From a bacterium (GTDB taxonomy: Bacteria > Desulfobacterota > Binatia > DP-6), in NCBI GenBank assembly GCA_026129405.1, contig JAHCID010000004.1:1-64000 (forward strand): a stretch of 64,000 nucleotides of DNA, read 5' to 3'. Shown here one piece after another: positions 1 to 9,125 of this stretch. The translations under genes and the position numbers were made by a program. Numbering within the stretch: the first letter of the stretch is position 1; the number at the start of each line of letters is the position of its first letter. The notes below the pieces were generated by a model that saw only the letters and a program-made list of their open reading frames with translations, searched no databases and had not been told where the DNA came from.

Positions 1-108
1 CCCGGCGGATCGGACGCGAGACGTCGGGAGCGGCGCGGCCGCGCACGCGTCGGCCAAACCACGCACCACGCGCCGGGTCAACGGAGATCGCCGCCGGCGC
101 GCGACGGC

Positions 109-975
109 TCAGGCGAGCGCGCGGCGCGTCGCCTGCCCGAGCCAGCGCACGGGGGGCGCGAGCGGCGGGCGCGCATAGCCGAAGGTGGCCATCTGCGTAC
201 CGAGGCCGGCGTCGAGCACGGCGCGCCAGAGGAGCGGCAGGCGCGTCCAGCGCTCGTGCACGTCGCCCGCGGAGAACGAGCTGCCGCGGCCCTCGCCGGA
301 CGCGATCACCGCGCGCTGCGCGTCGCCGAACCCGTGCCCGAGGTCGCGGACGAGATCGTGCACGGCGCCGCGCTCGGCGACGAGCTCCTCGTAGACGACC
401 CAGAAGCAGCGCGCGCCCGACGTCGCCTCGAACTCGCGATAGTGGGCGTAGCGCCGCGACCAGCGCGTCGTCTGCCGCACCAGCGCGGGCAGCGTGCCGG
501 CGCCACCCGGCATGCGCCGGTGCGAGGCGAAGGTGTTGAGCGGGTTGCGCACGACGAACGCGAAGCGCGCGTCGGGCCAGAGCGCGTGCAGGAACGCCAG
601 CGTGCGGTCGCCGGGCTCGGCGCCGTAGCGGATCTCCTTGAAGCCCCACACGCGCTTGCCCGGCAGGCCCTCGGGCACGAAGAGCGTCTCCAGCATGCGG
701 CGGAACGCGACCGGCCACTCGGCGGGGCCGAGCCACGTCATCCACGCCTGCCACGACGAGGCGGCGGCCGAGTCGCGCAGCACCTCGGCGAGCGGGCGCG
801 CGTGCTCGAAGAGGTTCGGCGTCGCGAGGCCGCCGAAGTAGGCGTCGGCGAGCGGCCGCACGATGCCCGCGTGCTCGCCCCAGACGAGGACGTCGTCGTA
901 CGAGTTGAGCACGCGCTGGAGCAGCGTCGTGCCGCTGCGCGCGTGCCCGAGGACGAAGACGGGGCCCGCGCTCAC
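109..975 (-). CDS. Sulfotransferase family protein
   Basis: A PAPS-dependent sulfotransferase is the likely role, moving sulfate to a sugar, lipid or protein. The first residues after the GTG start give VFVLGHARSGTTLLQRVL, which matches the 5'-phosphosulfate-binding P-loop of this family. The stretch FVVRNPLNTFASHRR fits the 3'-phosphate-binding region (R, S). About 288 residues is a normal family length. The GTG start lies inside a GTGA overlap with the stop of the upstream glycosyltransferase, which fixes the start and shows that the two genes are translationally coupled. The pair probably decorates a surface glycan; the acceptor is unknown. Confidence 0.85.
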   Translation of the reverse strand: MSAGPVFVLGHARSGTTLLQRVLNSYDDVLVWGEHAGIVRPLADAYFGGLATPNLFEHARPLAEVLRDSAAASSWQAWMTWLGPAEWPVAFRRMLETLFVPEGLPGKRVWGFKEIRYGAEPGDRTLAFLHALWPDARFAFVVRNPLNTFASHRRMPGGAGTLPALVRQTTRWSRRYAHYREFEATSGARCFWVVYEELVAERGAVHDLVRDLGHGFGDAQRAVIASGEGRGSSFSAGDVHERWTRLPLLWRAVLDAGLGTQMATFGYARPPLAPPVRWLGQATRRALA

Positions 976-1829
976 GACGCCCTCCACAGCCCGAGGCGAT
1001 GGCCCGGATGCAGCGGCTGGAGCGCGACGGCGCGTCCGTAGCCGGCGCGGGCGGCGTCGCGCTCGCCGCGCTCCAGGCGGCGCCGGGCGACGCGCGACCA
1101 CTGGCGCGCGATCATCGCCCGCACGCGCCGCGCGCCGATCGCCGCGACGACGTCGGGCGGCAGGTCTTCCAGGATGCGCGCGATGTCCTCGCGCGTGCCG
1201 AGGAGATCGGCGCTGGTGTTGGTCGGGTGGCGGCGCCAGTGGAAGCCGGTGCGGTCGACGAAGGCCGCGCGGCAGCGCGGCAGCAGGCGATAGCCGTAGG
1301 CGATGTCGGGCTGCACCGGGAAGCGTGCGTCGAACGGGCCGGCGGCGTCGAAGGCGCGGCGCGGGACGAGCGCGCCCTGCCAGTAGATCGGGAAGCCGGC
1401 GAAGAGATCGGCGACGCCGACGCGGCGGCCGTCGCAGCGCGCGGCGATGCGATCCGGGACGACCGGGCTGCCATCCTCCATGCGGGCGCCGTTCTGGAAC
1501 ACGGCGTCGAACTCGGCGTGCGCGGCGAGCCACGCCCGCGCGACGGCGAGGCGGTCGGGCGCGGCGACGTCGTCGGCGTCGTGGAAGGCGATCCAGTCGC
1601 CGCGCGCTTCCGCGAGGCAGAGGTTGCGGGCGGCCGGCAGGCCGGCGTGGCGTCCCGGCACCACGCGCAGGCGCTCGCCGTACGCCGCGAGCACCGCGGG
1701 CGTGTCGTCCGTCGAGCCGTCGTCGACCACCACGAGCTCGTCGCCCGGCTCCAGCTGCGGCAGGATGCTGTCGAGCGACGCGCCGAGCCACGGCCCGCAG
1801 TTGTAGGTCGGGATCAGGACCGAGATCAT
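972..1829 (-). CDS. Family 2 glycosyltransferase
   Basis: A GT-A fold inverting glycosyltransferase that would transfer a sugar from a nucleotide donor. The protein opens with MISVLIPTYN and continues with VVVDDGSTDDTP, the classic nucleotide-binding signature. The DXD-like metal site appears as FHDADD near residue 90. The ATG at 1829 was chosen because the family consensus starts there; an upstream ATG would run into the divergent CoA-transferase. It is about 285 residues with no membrane segments. Its stop overlaps the sulfotransferase start by four bases. Pairing with a sulfotransferase suggests synthesis and sulfation of an exported glycan. Confidence 0.88.
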   Translation of the reverse strand: MISVLIPTYNCGPWLGASLDSILPQLEPGDELVVVDDGSTDDTPAVLAAYGERLRVVPGRHAGLPAARNLCLAEARGDWIAFHDADDVAAPDRLAVARAWLAAHAEFDAVFQNGARMEDGSPVVPDRIAARCDGRRVGVADLFAGFPIYWQGALVPRRAFDAAGPFDARFPVQPDIAYGYRLLPRCRAAFVDRTGFHWRRHPTNTSADLLGTREDIARILEDLPPDVVAAIGARRVRAMIARQWSRVARRRLERGERDAARAGYGRAVALQPLHPGHRLGLWRAS

Positions 1830-1938
1830 CCGCGTTGCCGGGGCACCGTCTCGCACGCGGTCGCGCGGGGCGCAATCGCGCCGGGGCCACGAGGCCCGGT
1901 TTGACCGCGGCGGCGAGCCCTCGCTAAACGCGCGACCC

Positions 1939-3153
1939 ATGGCTGCACTCCCGCTTCCGTCCGGCGCCCTCGCGGGCATTCGCGTCATCGACATGAGCCA
2001 TCAGGCCGCCGGCCCGTGGTGCACGACGCTCCTCGGCGACATGGGTGCCGACGTCATCAAGGTGGAGAAGCCCGGCCGCGGCGATTCGATCCGCTACGCC
2101 GACCGCTCCGGCCGCCTGCCGCCCGAGATCGGCGGCCCGAACTTCCAGGGCCTCAACCGCAACAAGCGTGCCTGCACCGTCGACATCTCGAAGCCCGCCG
2201 GGGTGGCGCTGCTGCAGCGGCTCGCGCGCGACGCCGACGTGCTGGTCGAGAACTTCCGCCCCGGCGTGATGGACCGGCACGACCTCGGCTGGGAGCACCT
2301 GCGCGCGATCAACCCGAAGCTCGTCTACTGCTCGATCACCGCGTTCGGGCCGCGCGGGCCGCTCGCGCAGAAGCCGGGCATGGACCTCATCGTGCAGGCG
2401 ACCGGTGGCGTCATGGGGCACACGGGCGAGGAGGGCGGGCCGCCCATCAAGTCGGCGCCGCCGGTGGCGGACATCACGACGGGCGTCTATGCCGCGCTCG
2501 CGGTGACGTCGGCGCTGGTCGCGCGCGGGCGCACCGGCGAGGGCCAGCACGTCGAGGTCGCCATGCTCGACGCCGTCGTGTCGCTCTTCGCCGACAACGC
2601 CTGCAACGTGCTCACCGAGGGCACGCGCTTCCCGAAGTTCGGCAGCGGGCATCCCGACCTGGTGCCGTACCAGGCGTTCCCGGCGAGCGACGGCTGGTTC
2701 ATCGTCGCCTGCCTCACCAACGCCTTCTACAAGCGCCTGTGCGTGGCGCTCGAGCGCAACGACCTCCTCACCGATCCACGCTACGCGACCAACCCGGCGC
2801 GCGTCGAGCGGCGGGCGGAGATCGTCGGCGTGCTGAGCGACATCTTCCGCGCGCAGCCGGTCGACCACTGGATCGCGCTGCTCGAGCACCACGACATCCC
2901 CGCATGCCGCGTGCAGCGGCTCGAGGAGATCCTCGCGCACCCGCAGATCGCGGAGAACGGCCTCGTGGTCGAGTACAGCGACGAGAAGCGCGGCCGCATC
3001 GGGCTGCTCGGGCCGCTGCTGCACATGTCGGGCACGCCGACGGCGTTCACGCGCCCCGCGCCCGGCCTCGGCGAGCACACCGACGAGGTGCTGCACGAGT
3101 TCGGGCTCACCGACGCGGAGATCGCCGAGCTGCGCGGCGCCGGCGTCGTCTGA
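1939..3153 (+). CDS. CaiB/BaiF family CoA-transferase (type III)
   Basis: Family III CoA-transferases move CoA from a donor acyl-CoA to a free carboxylate through an aspartyl intermediate. The N-terminus (GIRVIDMSHQAAGPWCTTLLGD, here split as GIRVIDMSH then AAGPWCT) and the segment RNKRACTVDI are typical. Asp149 in KPGMDLIVQATGG aligns with the catalytic aspartate. The length of 404 residues is usual. It is divergent from the glycosyltransferase and followed by a short hairpin at 3161. A second, more distant CaiB/BaiF protein is encoded at 32996-34141. The substrate cannot be read from the sequence; a carboxylic acid entering beta-oxidation is likely given the surrounding genes. Confidence 0.92.
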   Translation: MAALPLPSGALAGIRVIDMSHQAAGPWCTTLLGDMGADVIKVEKPGRGDSIRYADRSGRLPPEIGGPNFQGLNRNKRACTVDISKPAGVALLQRLARDADVLVENFRPGVMDRHDLGWEHLRAINPKLVYCSITAFGPRGPLAQKPGMDLIVQATGGVMGHTGEEGGPPIKSAPPVADITTGVYAALAVTSALVARGRTGEGQHVEVAMLDAVVSLFADNACNVLTEGTRFPKFGSGHPDLVPYQAFPASDGWFIVACLTNAFYKRLCVALERNDLLTDPRYATNPARVERRAEIVGVLSDIFRAQPVDHWIALLEHHDIPACRVQRLEEILAHPQIAENGLVVEYSDEKRGRIGLLGPLLHMSGTPTAFTRPAPGLGEHTDEVLHEFGLTDAEIAELRGAGVV

Positions 3154-3160
3154 GCCCGCG

Positions 3161-3180
3161 CGGTGCCAGGCGCGGCACCG
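3161..3180 (+). terminator. Hairpin after the CoA-transferase gene
   Basis: CGGTGCC (3161-3167) and GGCACCG (3174-3180) form a perfect 7-bp stem with a six-base loop, eight bases after the stop of the CoA-transferase. No U-tract follows, so this is a weak terminator candidate. Confidence 0.35.
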
Positions 3181-3400
3181 TGCGCCCGCACACTGTGCCG
3201 GCGGTGGCGCAGCGCGTGCCCTGTGGTGCGCCATCGGGCCTACCCGATCCAAGTGAGTGGCGCCCCGGAAACGCAGCAGGCAGGCAGCCGGCGGGATGCG
3301 AGACGCCGCGGTGCGGTCGCTGCCGGCGTCCTCCGGGCCACGTCGTTCGGAGGCGAGCTGGCGGGCGCCGTGCGGGATGCGCGGCGGCGCCGCCGCGGGG

Positions 3401-5254
3401 ATGGCGGGCTGCCTGCACGCGGCCGTCTGCGTGTCTCCGACTGCGAACGAGCACGTTCGGGCCTACCGCGAGCACGGCGCCGTGCTCGGGCGGCGTGCAC
3501 TGCTGATCGCTGGCGGCCTCAGCCTGCTGCTCTCCCTCGTGTTCACCGCCGTCCACGACCGGCAGTTCGACGCCGACGTGTACGCCCATCTCCTCCATCT
3601 CCGCATCGCCCACGGGCTCGGGCTCGGGGTGATCGTGGCCGCGGCGCTGTGGACCGCGTGGGGCCGGGCGCACGTCTGGGCGCTGGCTTTTCTCGGCACC
3701 ATGCTCGGGACGGCAATGGTCCTCGCGATGATGCCGTGGAGCGGTGGCCACGCGAGCCCGTACTTCGGCGGGCTCGGCCTGGTGATGCTCGGATCGGCCC
3801 TCTTCTACCCGTCGCCCGCGCGCTGGACGATCGCCTCGGTGATCGCGATCCCGCTGGCGTACGTCGGCTTCGTCGCCTGGGTGCCCGGCAGCGCGGACGT
3901 CGTGGTGCGCAACCTCGTGGGACTGGTCGCGACGGCGCTCATCGCACTGGCGGCGGCGTTGCCGCGCGAGCGACTCCGCCGCCGCGAGTTCGTCGCGCGC
4001 CGGGAGGCCGAGCTGGCGCGGAGCACCGCCAACCAGGCGCTCCTGACGGCGCGGCGCGAGGGCGCCGTCACCGCGGGGCTGTCGTGCGCGGGTCGTGAGA
4101 TGTTGGAGCTGTCGCAGCCGGCGCTCGTGGTCGACCGCCTCTGCACGCTCAGCACGACCCTGCTCGCCGCCGACGCCGCCGTGCTGCTCATTCCCGCGGC
4201 GCCGGCGGGCGGCTGGCGGGTCACCGCCACGACGCGGCAGCCGGAGGGCGCACCGGCGGTGGGCGCCGAGCTGGATCGCGCGGTGATCGACCCCCTGCTG
4301 CCCGCGCTCCAGCGCGGCGCCGTGATCGCGTGCACCGCCGCATCCCACGCGGGTCTGCTCGCGAAGCTCGCGGCGGCGTCGGCGCTGGCGTTCGCGCTCC
4401 GCGACGGCGGGCGCGTGGTGGCCGTTCAGCTCGTCGCCTTCGCCGAGCTGACGATCCCGCCGGCATGGCCGGTGCGCCGCCTGGCCCGCGGGCTCGGCAA
4501 CCTGGGCTCGCTGGCGCTGGCGCGGGCCCACGTGCTGCGCGACCTGACGGCGAGCCGCCAGGCGGCCGAAGCCATGCTCGCGTCGCTGTCGCACGAGTTG
4601 CGAACCCCGCTGAACGTCATCCTCGGCTTGTCCGAGATGGCGACCGAGACCGACGACCTGGCGGAGGCGCGCGAGCTGATCGGCGGCGTGCGGCGCGCCG
4701 GCGAGCGCCTGGCGTCGCTGGTGTCCGACCTGCTGGCGGCACGCGACGTGTCGGGCGGGCCGCTGCGTGTGGTGCCCGTGCCGCTGCTCGTGCGCGAGCT
4801 CCAACGGGCGACCGCGGGGCTGCGCCCCGCGCCGGGTGTACGCCTCCGGTGGCCGTCGCGCGTGCCGGCGCTGGCGGTGCGTTGCCATGCAGGCGAGCTG
4901 ACCGGCGCGCTGTCCTACCTCCTCGTAAACGCCGTGCAGTTCACGCGTCACGGTCTCGTGGCGCTGGAGGTCGAGCGCCGCGGGCGGACCGTGCGCTTCG
5001 TCGTGCGCGACACCGGTGTCGGCATCGCGCCGGAGGATCGCGAGCGCGTCTTCGAGCTGTTCCGCCACGGCGAGAGTCGGGAAGAGCAGCTCGGGCTCGG
5101 CGTCGGCCTCTACGTCGCGCGCCGGACGATCGAGGCGATCGGCGGCGTGCTCGAGGTCGAGAGCACGCCGGGCGTGGGCTCGGCGTTCACGGCCGTCCTG
5201 CCGCTGGCGACGTCTCGCGAGGCGGGGCCGGCGGCCGACGACCGGGCCGCCTGA
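3401..5254 (+). CDS. Membrane sensor histidine kinase
   Basis: A membrane-bound two-component sensor kinase. About six hydrophobic segments (roughly residues 30-200) are followed by a coiled linker, a degenerate GAF-like stretch, the H-box LASLSHELRTPLN with phospho-acceptor His398, the N-box LLVNAVQFT, the G1 box RDTGVGIAPEDRERVF and the G2 box GLGVGLYVARR. The catalytic core is therefore complete. The reading frame is open back to a GTG at 3257, but that extension is Arg/Gly-rich. The ATG at 3401, just before the first hydrophobic segment, looks more likely; the start is uncertain. No receiver gene is adjacent; the orphan receiver-STAS protein at 8247-9023 is one possible partner. Confidence 0.85.
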   Translation: MAGCLHAAVCVSPTANEHVRAYREHGAVLGRRALLIAGGLSLLLSLVFTAVHDRQFDADVYAHLLHLRIAHGLGLGVIVAAALWTAWGRAHVWALAFLGTMLGTAMVLAMMPWSGGHASPYFGGLGLVMLGSALFYPSPARWTIASVIAIPLAYVGFVAWVPGSADVVVRNLVGLVATALIALAAALPRERLRRREFVARREAELARSTANQALLTARREGAVTAGLSCAGREMLELSQPALVVDRLCTLSTTLLAADAAVLLIPAAPAGGWRVTATTRQPEGAPAVGAELDRAVIDPLLPALQRGAVIACTAASHAGLLAKLAAASALAFALRDGGRVVAVQLVAFAELTIPPAWPVRRLARGLGNLGSLALARAHVLRDLTASRQAAEAMLASLSHELRTPLNVILGLSEMATETDDLAEARELIGGVRRAGERLASLVSDLLAARDVSGGPLRVVPVPLLVRELQRATAGLRPAPGVRLRWPSRVPALAVRCHAGELTGALSYLLVNAVQFTRHGLVALEVERRGRTVRFVVRDTGVGIAPEDRERVFELFRHGESREEQLGLGVGLYVARRTIEAIGGVLEVESTPGVGSAFTAVLPLATSREAGPAADDRAA

Positions 5255-5337
5255 CCGCCCGTGGGCCGAGCCGGCGGGTGCCCCGCGGTCGCCACCCCTG
5301 GCCAGCGCAGGCGCGGGGCTGGTAGAGCCGTCGGCCC

Positions 5338-6117
5338 ATGACGCCCATCGATCTCGGCTCGACCCACCTTCGCGGCGCCCGCGCCGGCGGCGTCCTGCGT
5401 GTCGTCCTCGACCGGCCCGAGCGCCGGAACGCCTGCACCATCGAGATGTACCACGGCATCAAGAAAGCCGCCGTGCTCGCGGAACGCGACCCGGAGGTCG
5501 ACCTGCTGGTGCTCACCGGGAGCGGCGACCACTTCTGCGTGGGCGGCGAGATGGGGGGCCGGCACGAGGGCGGGCAGCCGCTCGACCGCGAGACCGACGG
5601 CCTCGATCTGACCCCGTTCGTGCAGCTCGAGCGCTGTCCGAAGGTCGTCATGGTGGCGATCAACGGCATGTGTCAGGGCGGCGGGCTCGTGATGACGCTC
5701 ATGAGCGACGTCGCGGTCGCGTCGGATCGCGCCACGTTCCGCGTGCCCGAGCTGCTGCGCGGCGTCGCCGACTGCTACCTCGGCGCGCGCCTCGCCGCCC
5801 GCGTCGGCATGGGGCGGGCGAAGTGGCTCCTTTTCACCGCGCAGCCGTTCACCGCCGCCGAGGCGTTGGCGATGGGCCTCGTCTCCCGCGTCGTGCCGCA
5901 CGATCGCCTCGAGGCGGCGGTGGACGAGACGATCGGATGGATCCGCCAGACCGCTCCCGGCGCCCGCACCGCGCTCAAGCGCGACCTCAACCGCAGCCTG
6001 CCGCGCATCGACCTCGAGATGTTCGCGGAATCGCTGCGCGGTCCCGAGGTCCAGGAGGGGTTCCGGGCGTTCGTAGAGAAGCGGCCTCCGTCGTGGGCCC
6101 CGCGCGCCAGGAGCTAG
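5338..6117 (+). CDS. Enoyl-CoA hydratase/isomerase family protein
   Basis: A crotonase-fold protein of 259 residues acting on an acyl-CoA thioester. LDRPERRNACT and GDHFCVGGEMGG give the CoA-binding and first oxyanion-hole segment, and INGMCQGGGLVMTLMSD the second. Glu138 in RVPELLRG matches the first catalytic glutamate of hydratases. The region where the second glutamate normally lies reads RAKWLLFTAQPF and lacks it, so isomerase or another crotonase reaction is as likely as hydration. The gene stands alone between the kinase and the TetR gene. The overall fold assignment is firm; the reaction is not. Confidence 0.85.
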   Translation: MTPIDLGSTHLRGARAGGVLRVVLDRPERRNACTIEMYHGIKKAAVLAERDPEVDLLVLTGSGDHFCVGGEMGGRHEGGQPLDRETDGLDLTPFVQLERCPKVVMVAINGMCQGGGLVMTLMSDVAVASDRATFRVPELLRGVADCYLGARLAARVGMGRAKWLLFTAQPFTAAEALAMGLVSRVVPHDRLEAAVDETIGWIRQTAPGARTALKRDLNRSLPRIDLEMFAESLRGPEVQEGFRAFVEKRPPSWAPRARS

Positions 6118-6393
6118 CGCGCCGTCGTTCGGTCGACACCGAGATGCGCGGCGAGGCTGCACGCGCCCGCCTCTCACCGGAGGCGTCCCCGGCTTCGCGA
6201 CCTGACACTGGTTCGTGTCGGGAGCGACCCGGGTCCGGGGCGCGGTCGCGATCGTGGCGTCCCGCACCGGTGCGCCGGCGCGCCGCAGGACCGGGCGAGG
6301 CGGATGGCCATGGCGGTGTCCTCCTGCCGCCGCGCGGCACACGGCGCCCCCTCGGGGAAGGGAGCCGGCCCGACGTCCGGGGCGGCCCGCGCC
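6118..6393. other. Intergenic region with no gene recognised
   Basis: Together with the promoter and operator that follow, this leaves about 340 bases between the crotonase stop and the TetR start codon. I see no convincing coding frame, RNA gene or repeat in it; composition stays G+C-rich until the AT-richer operator at 6394. Confidence 0.5.
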
Positions 6394-6423
6394 TTGACGA
6401 ACGTTCGTTCATTTCAGTAAGCC
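6394..6423 (+). promoter_or_regulatory. Promoter and palindromic operator of the TetR-dehydratase operon
   Basis: TTGACG (6394-6399) is a good -35; at 18-bp spacing TAAGCC (6418-6423) is a weak -10. A perfect 12-bp palindrome, ACGAACGTTCGT, covers 6397-6408, so a bound repressor would block the -35. The string TTGACGAACGTTCGTTCA fits a pattern TTGACRAACNNNCGTTYR that recurs, reading on the minus strand, at 18699-18716 and 40190-40207. Confidence 0.6.
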
Positions 6424-6459
6424 ACCCGGACGTTGTCCGTCCGCGCCGAACGAACCCGC

Positions 6460-7119
6460 ATGGCCACGCCGACCCCACAGCCGACGCGCGAGGCCATCCT
6501 CGATGCGGCCGAGCGGCTCTTCTCGCAGCACGGGGTCGACGGCGTGGCGGTGCGCGACCTGGCGCGCGAGCTCGGGCTGACGCCGTCGAGCCTCTACAAC
6601 CACTTCCCCGGCAAGCAGGCGCTGTACGAGGCCGTCCTCGAGCGCGGGCTGCGGCCGATCGTCGAGGTGACGGCGGCGTCGTGGAAGGGCGAGATCCGGC
6701 GCGACTCCGTGGCCGGGACGCTCGACGTGCTGGTCGCGCACCTGGCCCAGCACCGGCACCTCGGACGGCTGCTGTACCGCGCGCTGCTGGAGGAGAAGGG
6801 CAGCGTGCAGCAGCTGCTGAACCGCTGGCTCGCGCCGCTCTACAGCGAGGGCGTGAACGTGGTCGAGAGCGCCGCCGAGGCCGCGGGCTGGGAGGGGGAC
6901 GAGGTCGCGCACCTCGCGCTCGGCCTGTTCGGGCTCGTGTTCGCCTACTTCGTGAACGGCGAGGCGCTGCGCCGCTTCGGGCCGTGGCCCGCCGATCCGT
7001 CCGATCCCGAGCTGCTCGCCGCGCAGCGCCGCTTCCTCGAGAAGGCCATCCTGCGACTGATCGGTCCGCGCCCGCGCGGCGCCGCCGATCCCAACCGACG
7101 AAGGACTCCCAATGGCTGA
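6460..7119 (+). CDS. TetR/AcrR family transcriptional regulator
   Basis: A one-component repressor. The N-terminal helix-turn-helix is clear: AILDAAERLFSQHG, VRDLARELGLTPSSLYNHFPGKQALYEAVL (motif at about residues 10-60). The C-terminal helical ligand domain is of ordinary size (about 219 residues from the ATG at 6460). There is no Shine-Dalgarno sequence before that ATG; an in-frame TTG at 6433 would sit about three bases from the predicted transcript start and cannot be excluded. The stop lies inside the next gene (ATGGCTGA overlap), so regulator and dehydratase are coupled. Autoregulation through the palindrome at 6397-6408 is likely. A similar TetR is encoded at 15392-16063. Confidence 0.9.
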   Translation: MATPTPQPTREAILDAAERLFSQHGVDGVAVRDLARELGLTPSSLYNHFPGKQALYEAVLERGLRPIVEVTAASWKGEIRRDSVAGTLDVLVAHLAQHRHLGRLLYRALLEEKGSVQQLLNRWLAPLYSEGVNVVESAAEAAGWEGDEVAHLALGLFGLVFAYFVNGEALRRFGPWPADPSDPELLAAQRRFLEKAILRLIGPRPRGAADPNRRRTPNG

Positions 7120-8239
7120 CGTGGCCGGGCACGGCGCCCGCATCACCGACGAAGGCATCGCCCGCATCCGCGAGCGCATCGGCAAGGGCTTCACCAACCG
7201 CCGGCCGTGGCGCACCGAGGTGACGCGCGACGCCGCGTATCACATGGCGCTCGGCATCGGCGATCTGTCGCCGCTCTACCACGACGAGGCCTACGCCAGG
7301 CAGACGAAGTGGGGCGGCCTTCTCGCGCCCTACATCATGATCCAGACCTTCGACACGCTGCGCTCGGTCGGCTCGAGCGGACTCCCCGAGGGTCTGCCCG
7401 GCGTGCACTCGATCTGGACCGGCTCGCTCTACGAGTGGAAGCGCCCGCTGAAGGTCGGCGACGCCGTCACCGCGAGCTCGTACCTCAAGTCGGTCGAGGA
7501 GCGGCAGAGCAAGTTCGGCGGCGGCCGCTCCATCTACCAGACCTACGAGGCGGTCTACACCGACCAGAACGGCCAGGACCTCGGGCTCCGCAACGACACC
7601 TGGATCCGCATCGAGCGCCACAAGACCGCCGAGACGAAGAAGTACGGCGAGATCGGGCTCGCGCAGTGGACCCCCGCCGACGTCGAGCGCTTCATGGCCG
7701 AGTACGCCGCCGAGACGCGCGCGACCGAGCGCTTCTGGGACGACGTCGCCGCCGGCGACGAGCTGCCCCAGCGTATCAAGGGCCCGCTCACGCCGACCGC
7801 CGAGATCGCCTTCGAGTCGCAGCTCGGCATCTACTTGGTCGGCAACCAGGTCGCCGCGAAGCTCTACGCCAAGCACCCGAAGCTCTTCATCACCAACGAG
7901 CAGGGCGTGCCGGAGCCGCCGCAGCGCGTGCACTGGGACAACGCCTTCACGACGCGTCTCCTCGGCCTGCCGGGCGCCTACGACCTCGGGCCGGAGCGCT
8001 GCGCCTGGCTGATCCAGGTCATCACCGACTGGATGGGTGACGCGGGGCACCTCGCGAAGCTCGAGTGCCGCTATCTCAAGTTCAACTACATCGGCGACGT
8101 CACGTGGATCCGCGGCCGCGTCACGGAGAAGTTCGAGCGCGACGGCAAGACGCTCGTGAAGTGCACCGTCGAGTGCGTGAACCACCGCGACGAGGTGACG
8201 GCGGCCGGCACCGCCGAGGTCGAGCTGCCCCGGCGCTGA
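7112..8239 (+). CDS. MaoC/FAS1-like double hot-dog dehydratase
   Basis: A 375-residue protein with two hot-dog halves, as in acyl-CoA dehydratases of the MaoC/FAS1-DH group. The first half has GDLSPLYHDEAYARQTKWGG followed by LLAPY, the usual N-terminal MaoC pattern with D and H near the active site. The second half has DNAFTTRLLGLPGAYDLGPE and ITDWMGDAGHLAKLECRYLKF, again with D and H positioned as in hydratase 2. It overlaps the TetR gene by eight bases and should be under its control. Reversible hydration of a 2-enoyl-CoA, perhaps with a bulky or branched chain, is the best guess; the exact substrate is unknown. Confidence 0.85.
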   Translation: MADVAGHGARITDEGIARIRERIGKGFTNRRPWRTEVTRDAAYHMALGIGDLSPLYHDEAYARQTKWGGLLAPYIMIQTFDTLRSVGSSGLPEGLPGVHSIWTGSLYEWKRPLKVGDAVTASSYLKSVEERQSKFGGGRSIYQTYEAVYTDQNGQDLGLRNDTWIRIERHKTAETKKYGEIGLAQWTPADVERFMAEYAAETRATERFWDDVAAGDELPQRIKGPLTPTAEIAFESQLGIYLVGNQVAAKLYAKHPKLFITNEQGVPEPPQRVHWDNAFTTRLLGLPGAYDLGPERCAWLIQVITDWMGDAGHLAKLECRYLKFNYIGDVTWIRGRVTEKFERDGKTLVKCTVECVNHRDEVTAAGTAEVELPRR

Positions 8240-8246
8240 GACGACG

Positions 8247-9023
8247 TCAGCCGACTTGCACGGCGGGGGAGGTGAGGACCTCCTCCGCGGCGCCCGTGAC
8301 GACCGTCCACGCGGCGTCGCGCGTGGCGCGATAGGCGGCGCGGGTCTCCGCGATCGCCTGCAACGAGGCCGCGGTCTGCTCGTCGGCGACGGCCGCGACC
8401 CGCAGGCGTCGGGCGCGTGCGGCGGTGAGCGCTTCGGCCACGAGGCGCATCGCGCCCGGTGCCAGCGTGTGCAGGGCCGTCAGGTCGACGATCATGCGGC
8501 GGTGTCCCGCCTGCGCCAGCGTCTCGACGGTACGCTTCATCGCGTCGCCGAGCACGGCGAACGTCGTGGACGGCGGCCACGGCAGCACGACGACGGGGAC
8601 GCCGTCGAACGTCTCGACCACGATCTCGGGCGCCGCCGCCCCGGTGCCCGGCGCGCCGAGCACGCGGCTGATCTCGCGATCGAAGCGGTCGCGCGTGATC
8701 GGCTTCACGAGGTACCCGCTCACGCCGAGTGCGCCGATCGCGGCCACCATGTCGCGTGACGCGAGCGCCGTCGTCATGATGACCGGCGTGGCGCGCAGCT
8801 GCGGATCGTCGTTGGTGCGCAGCACCGCGAGCACGTCGTGTCCGCTCAGGGCGGGCAGCATGATGTCGAGCAGCACGAGGTCGGGCCGCTGCTCGCGGAT
8901 CAGACCCAGGCCGCTCTGGCCGTCGCCCGCCTCGTGGATGCGGCATCCCCAGCGGCGTAGCAGCGCGACGTACAGCGCGCGGATCCCTTCGGTGTCTTCG
9001 ACGATGACGACCTGTCTGGGCAT
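8247..9023 (-). CDS. Response regulator: receiver domain fused to a STAS-like domain
   Basis: The first ~120 residues are a CheY-type receiver: VVIVEDTEG with acidic residues, phospho-acceptor Asp53 in LVLLDIMLP, Thr84/85 in IMTTALAS and Lys107 in GYLVKPIT. Residues ~130-258 look like a STAS/anti-sigma-antagonist fold (FAVLGDAMKRTVETLAQAG, MIVDLTALHTLAPGAMRLV) rather than a DNA-binding domain. The ATG at 9023 begins exactly at the receiver consensus. It is convergent with the dehydratase gene, with only seven bases between stops. Output through protein-protein contact, such as partner switching, is inferred. No cognate kinase is adjacent. Confidence 0.8.
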   Translation of the reverse strand: MPRQVVIVEDTEGIRALYVALLRRWGCRIHEAGDGQSGLGLIREQRPDLVLLDIMLPALSGHDVLAVLRTNDDPQLRATPVIMTTALASRDMVAAIGALGVSGYLVKPITRDRFDREISRVLGAPGTGAAAPEIVVETFDGVPVVVLPWPPSTTFAVLGDAMKRTVETLAQAGHRRMIVDLTALHTLAPGAMRLVAEALTAARARRLRVAAVADEQTAASLQAIAETRAAYRATRDAAWTVVTGAAEEVLTSPAVQVG

Positions 9024-9125
9024 CCCGATCCTCGTGGACCACCCCACGTCCGCCCCGCCGCCTCGGCTCGGTGCAACTGCGATGCCATGGGATACACAAC
9101 GCGGGCGCGGCCCCCGCACGTCGCC

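Noticed and set aside
1-108. A gene at the left edge
   Set aside because: Too short to judge; no motif or convincing frame could be seen.
2016-3506. Long open frame overlapping the CoA-transferase in another frame
   Set aside because: Arg-rich text with no motif; the CoA-transferase frame is complete and matches its family throughout.
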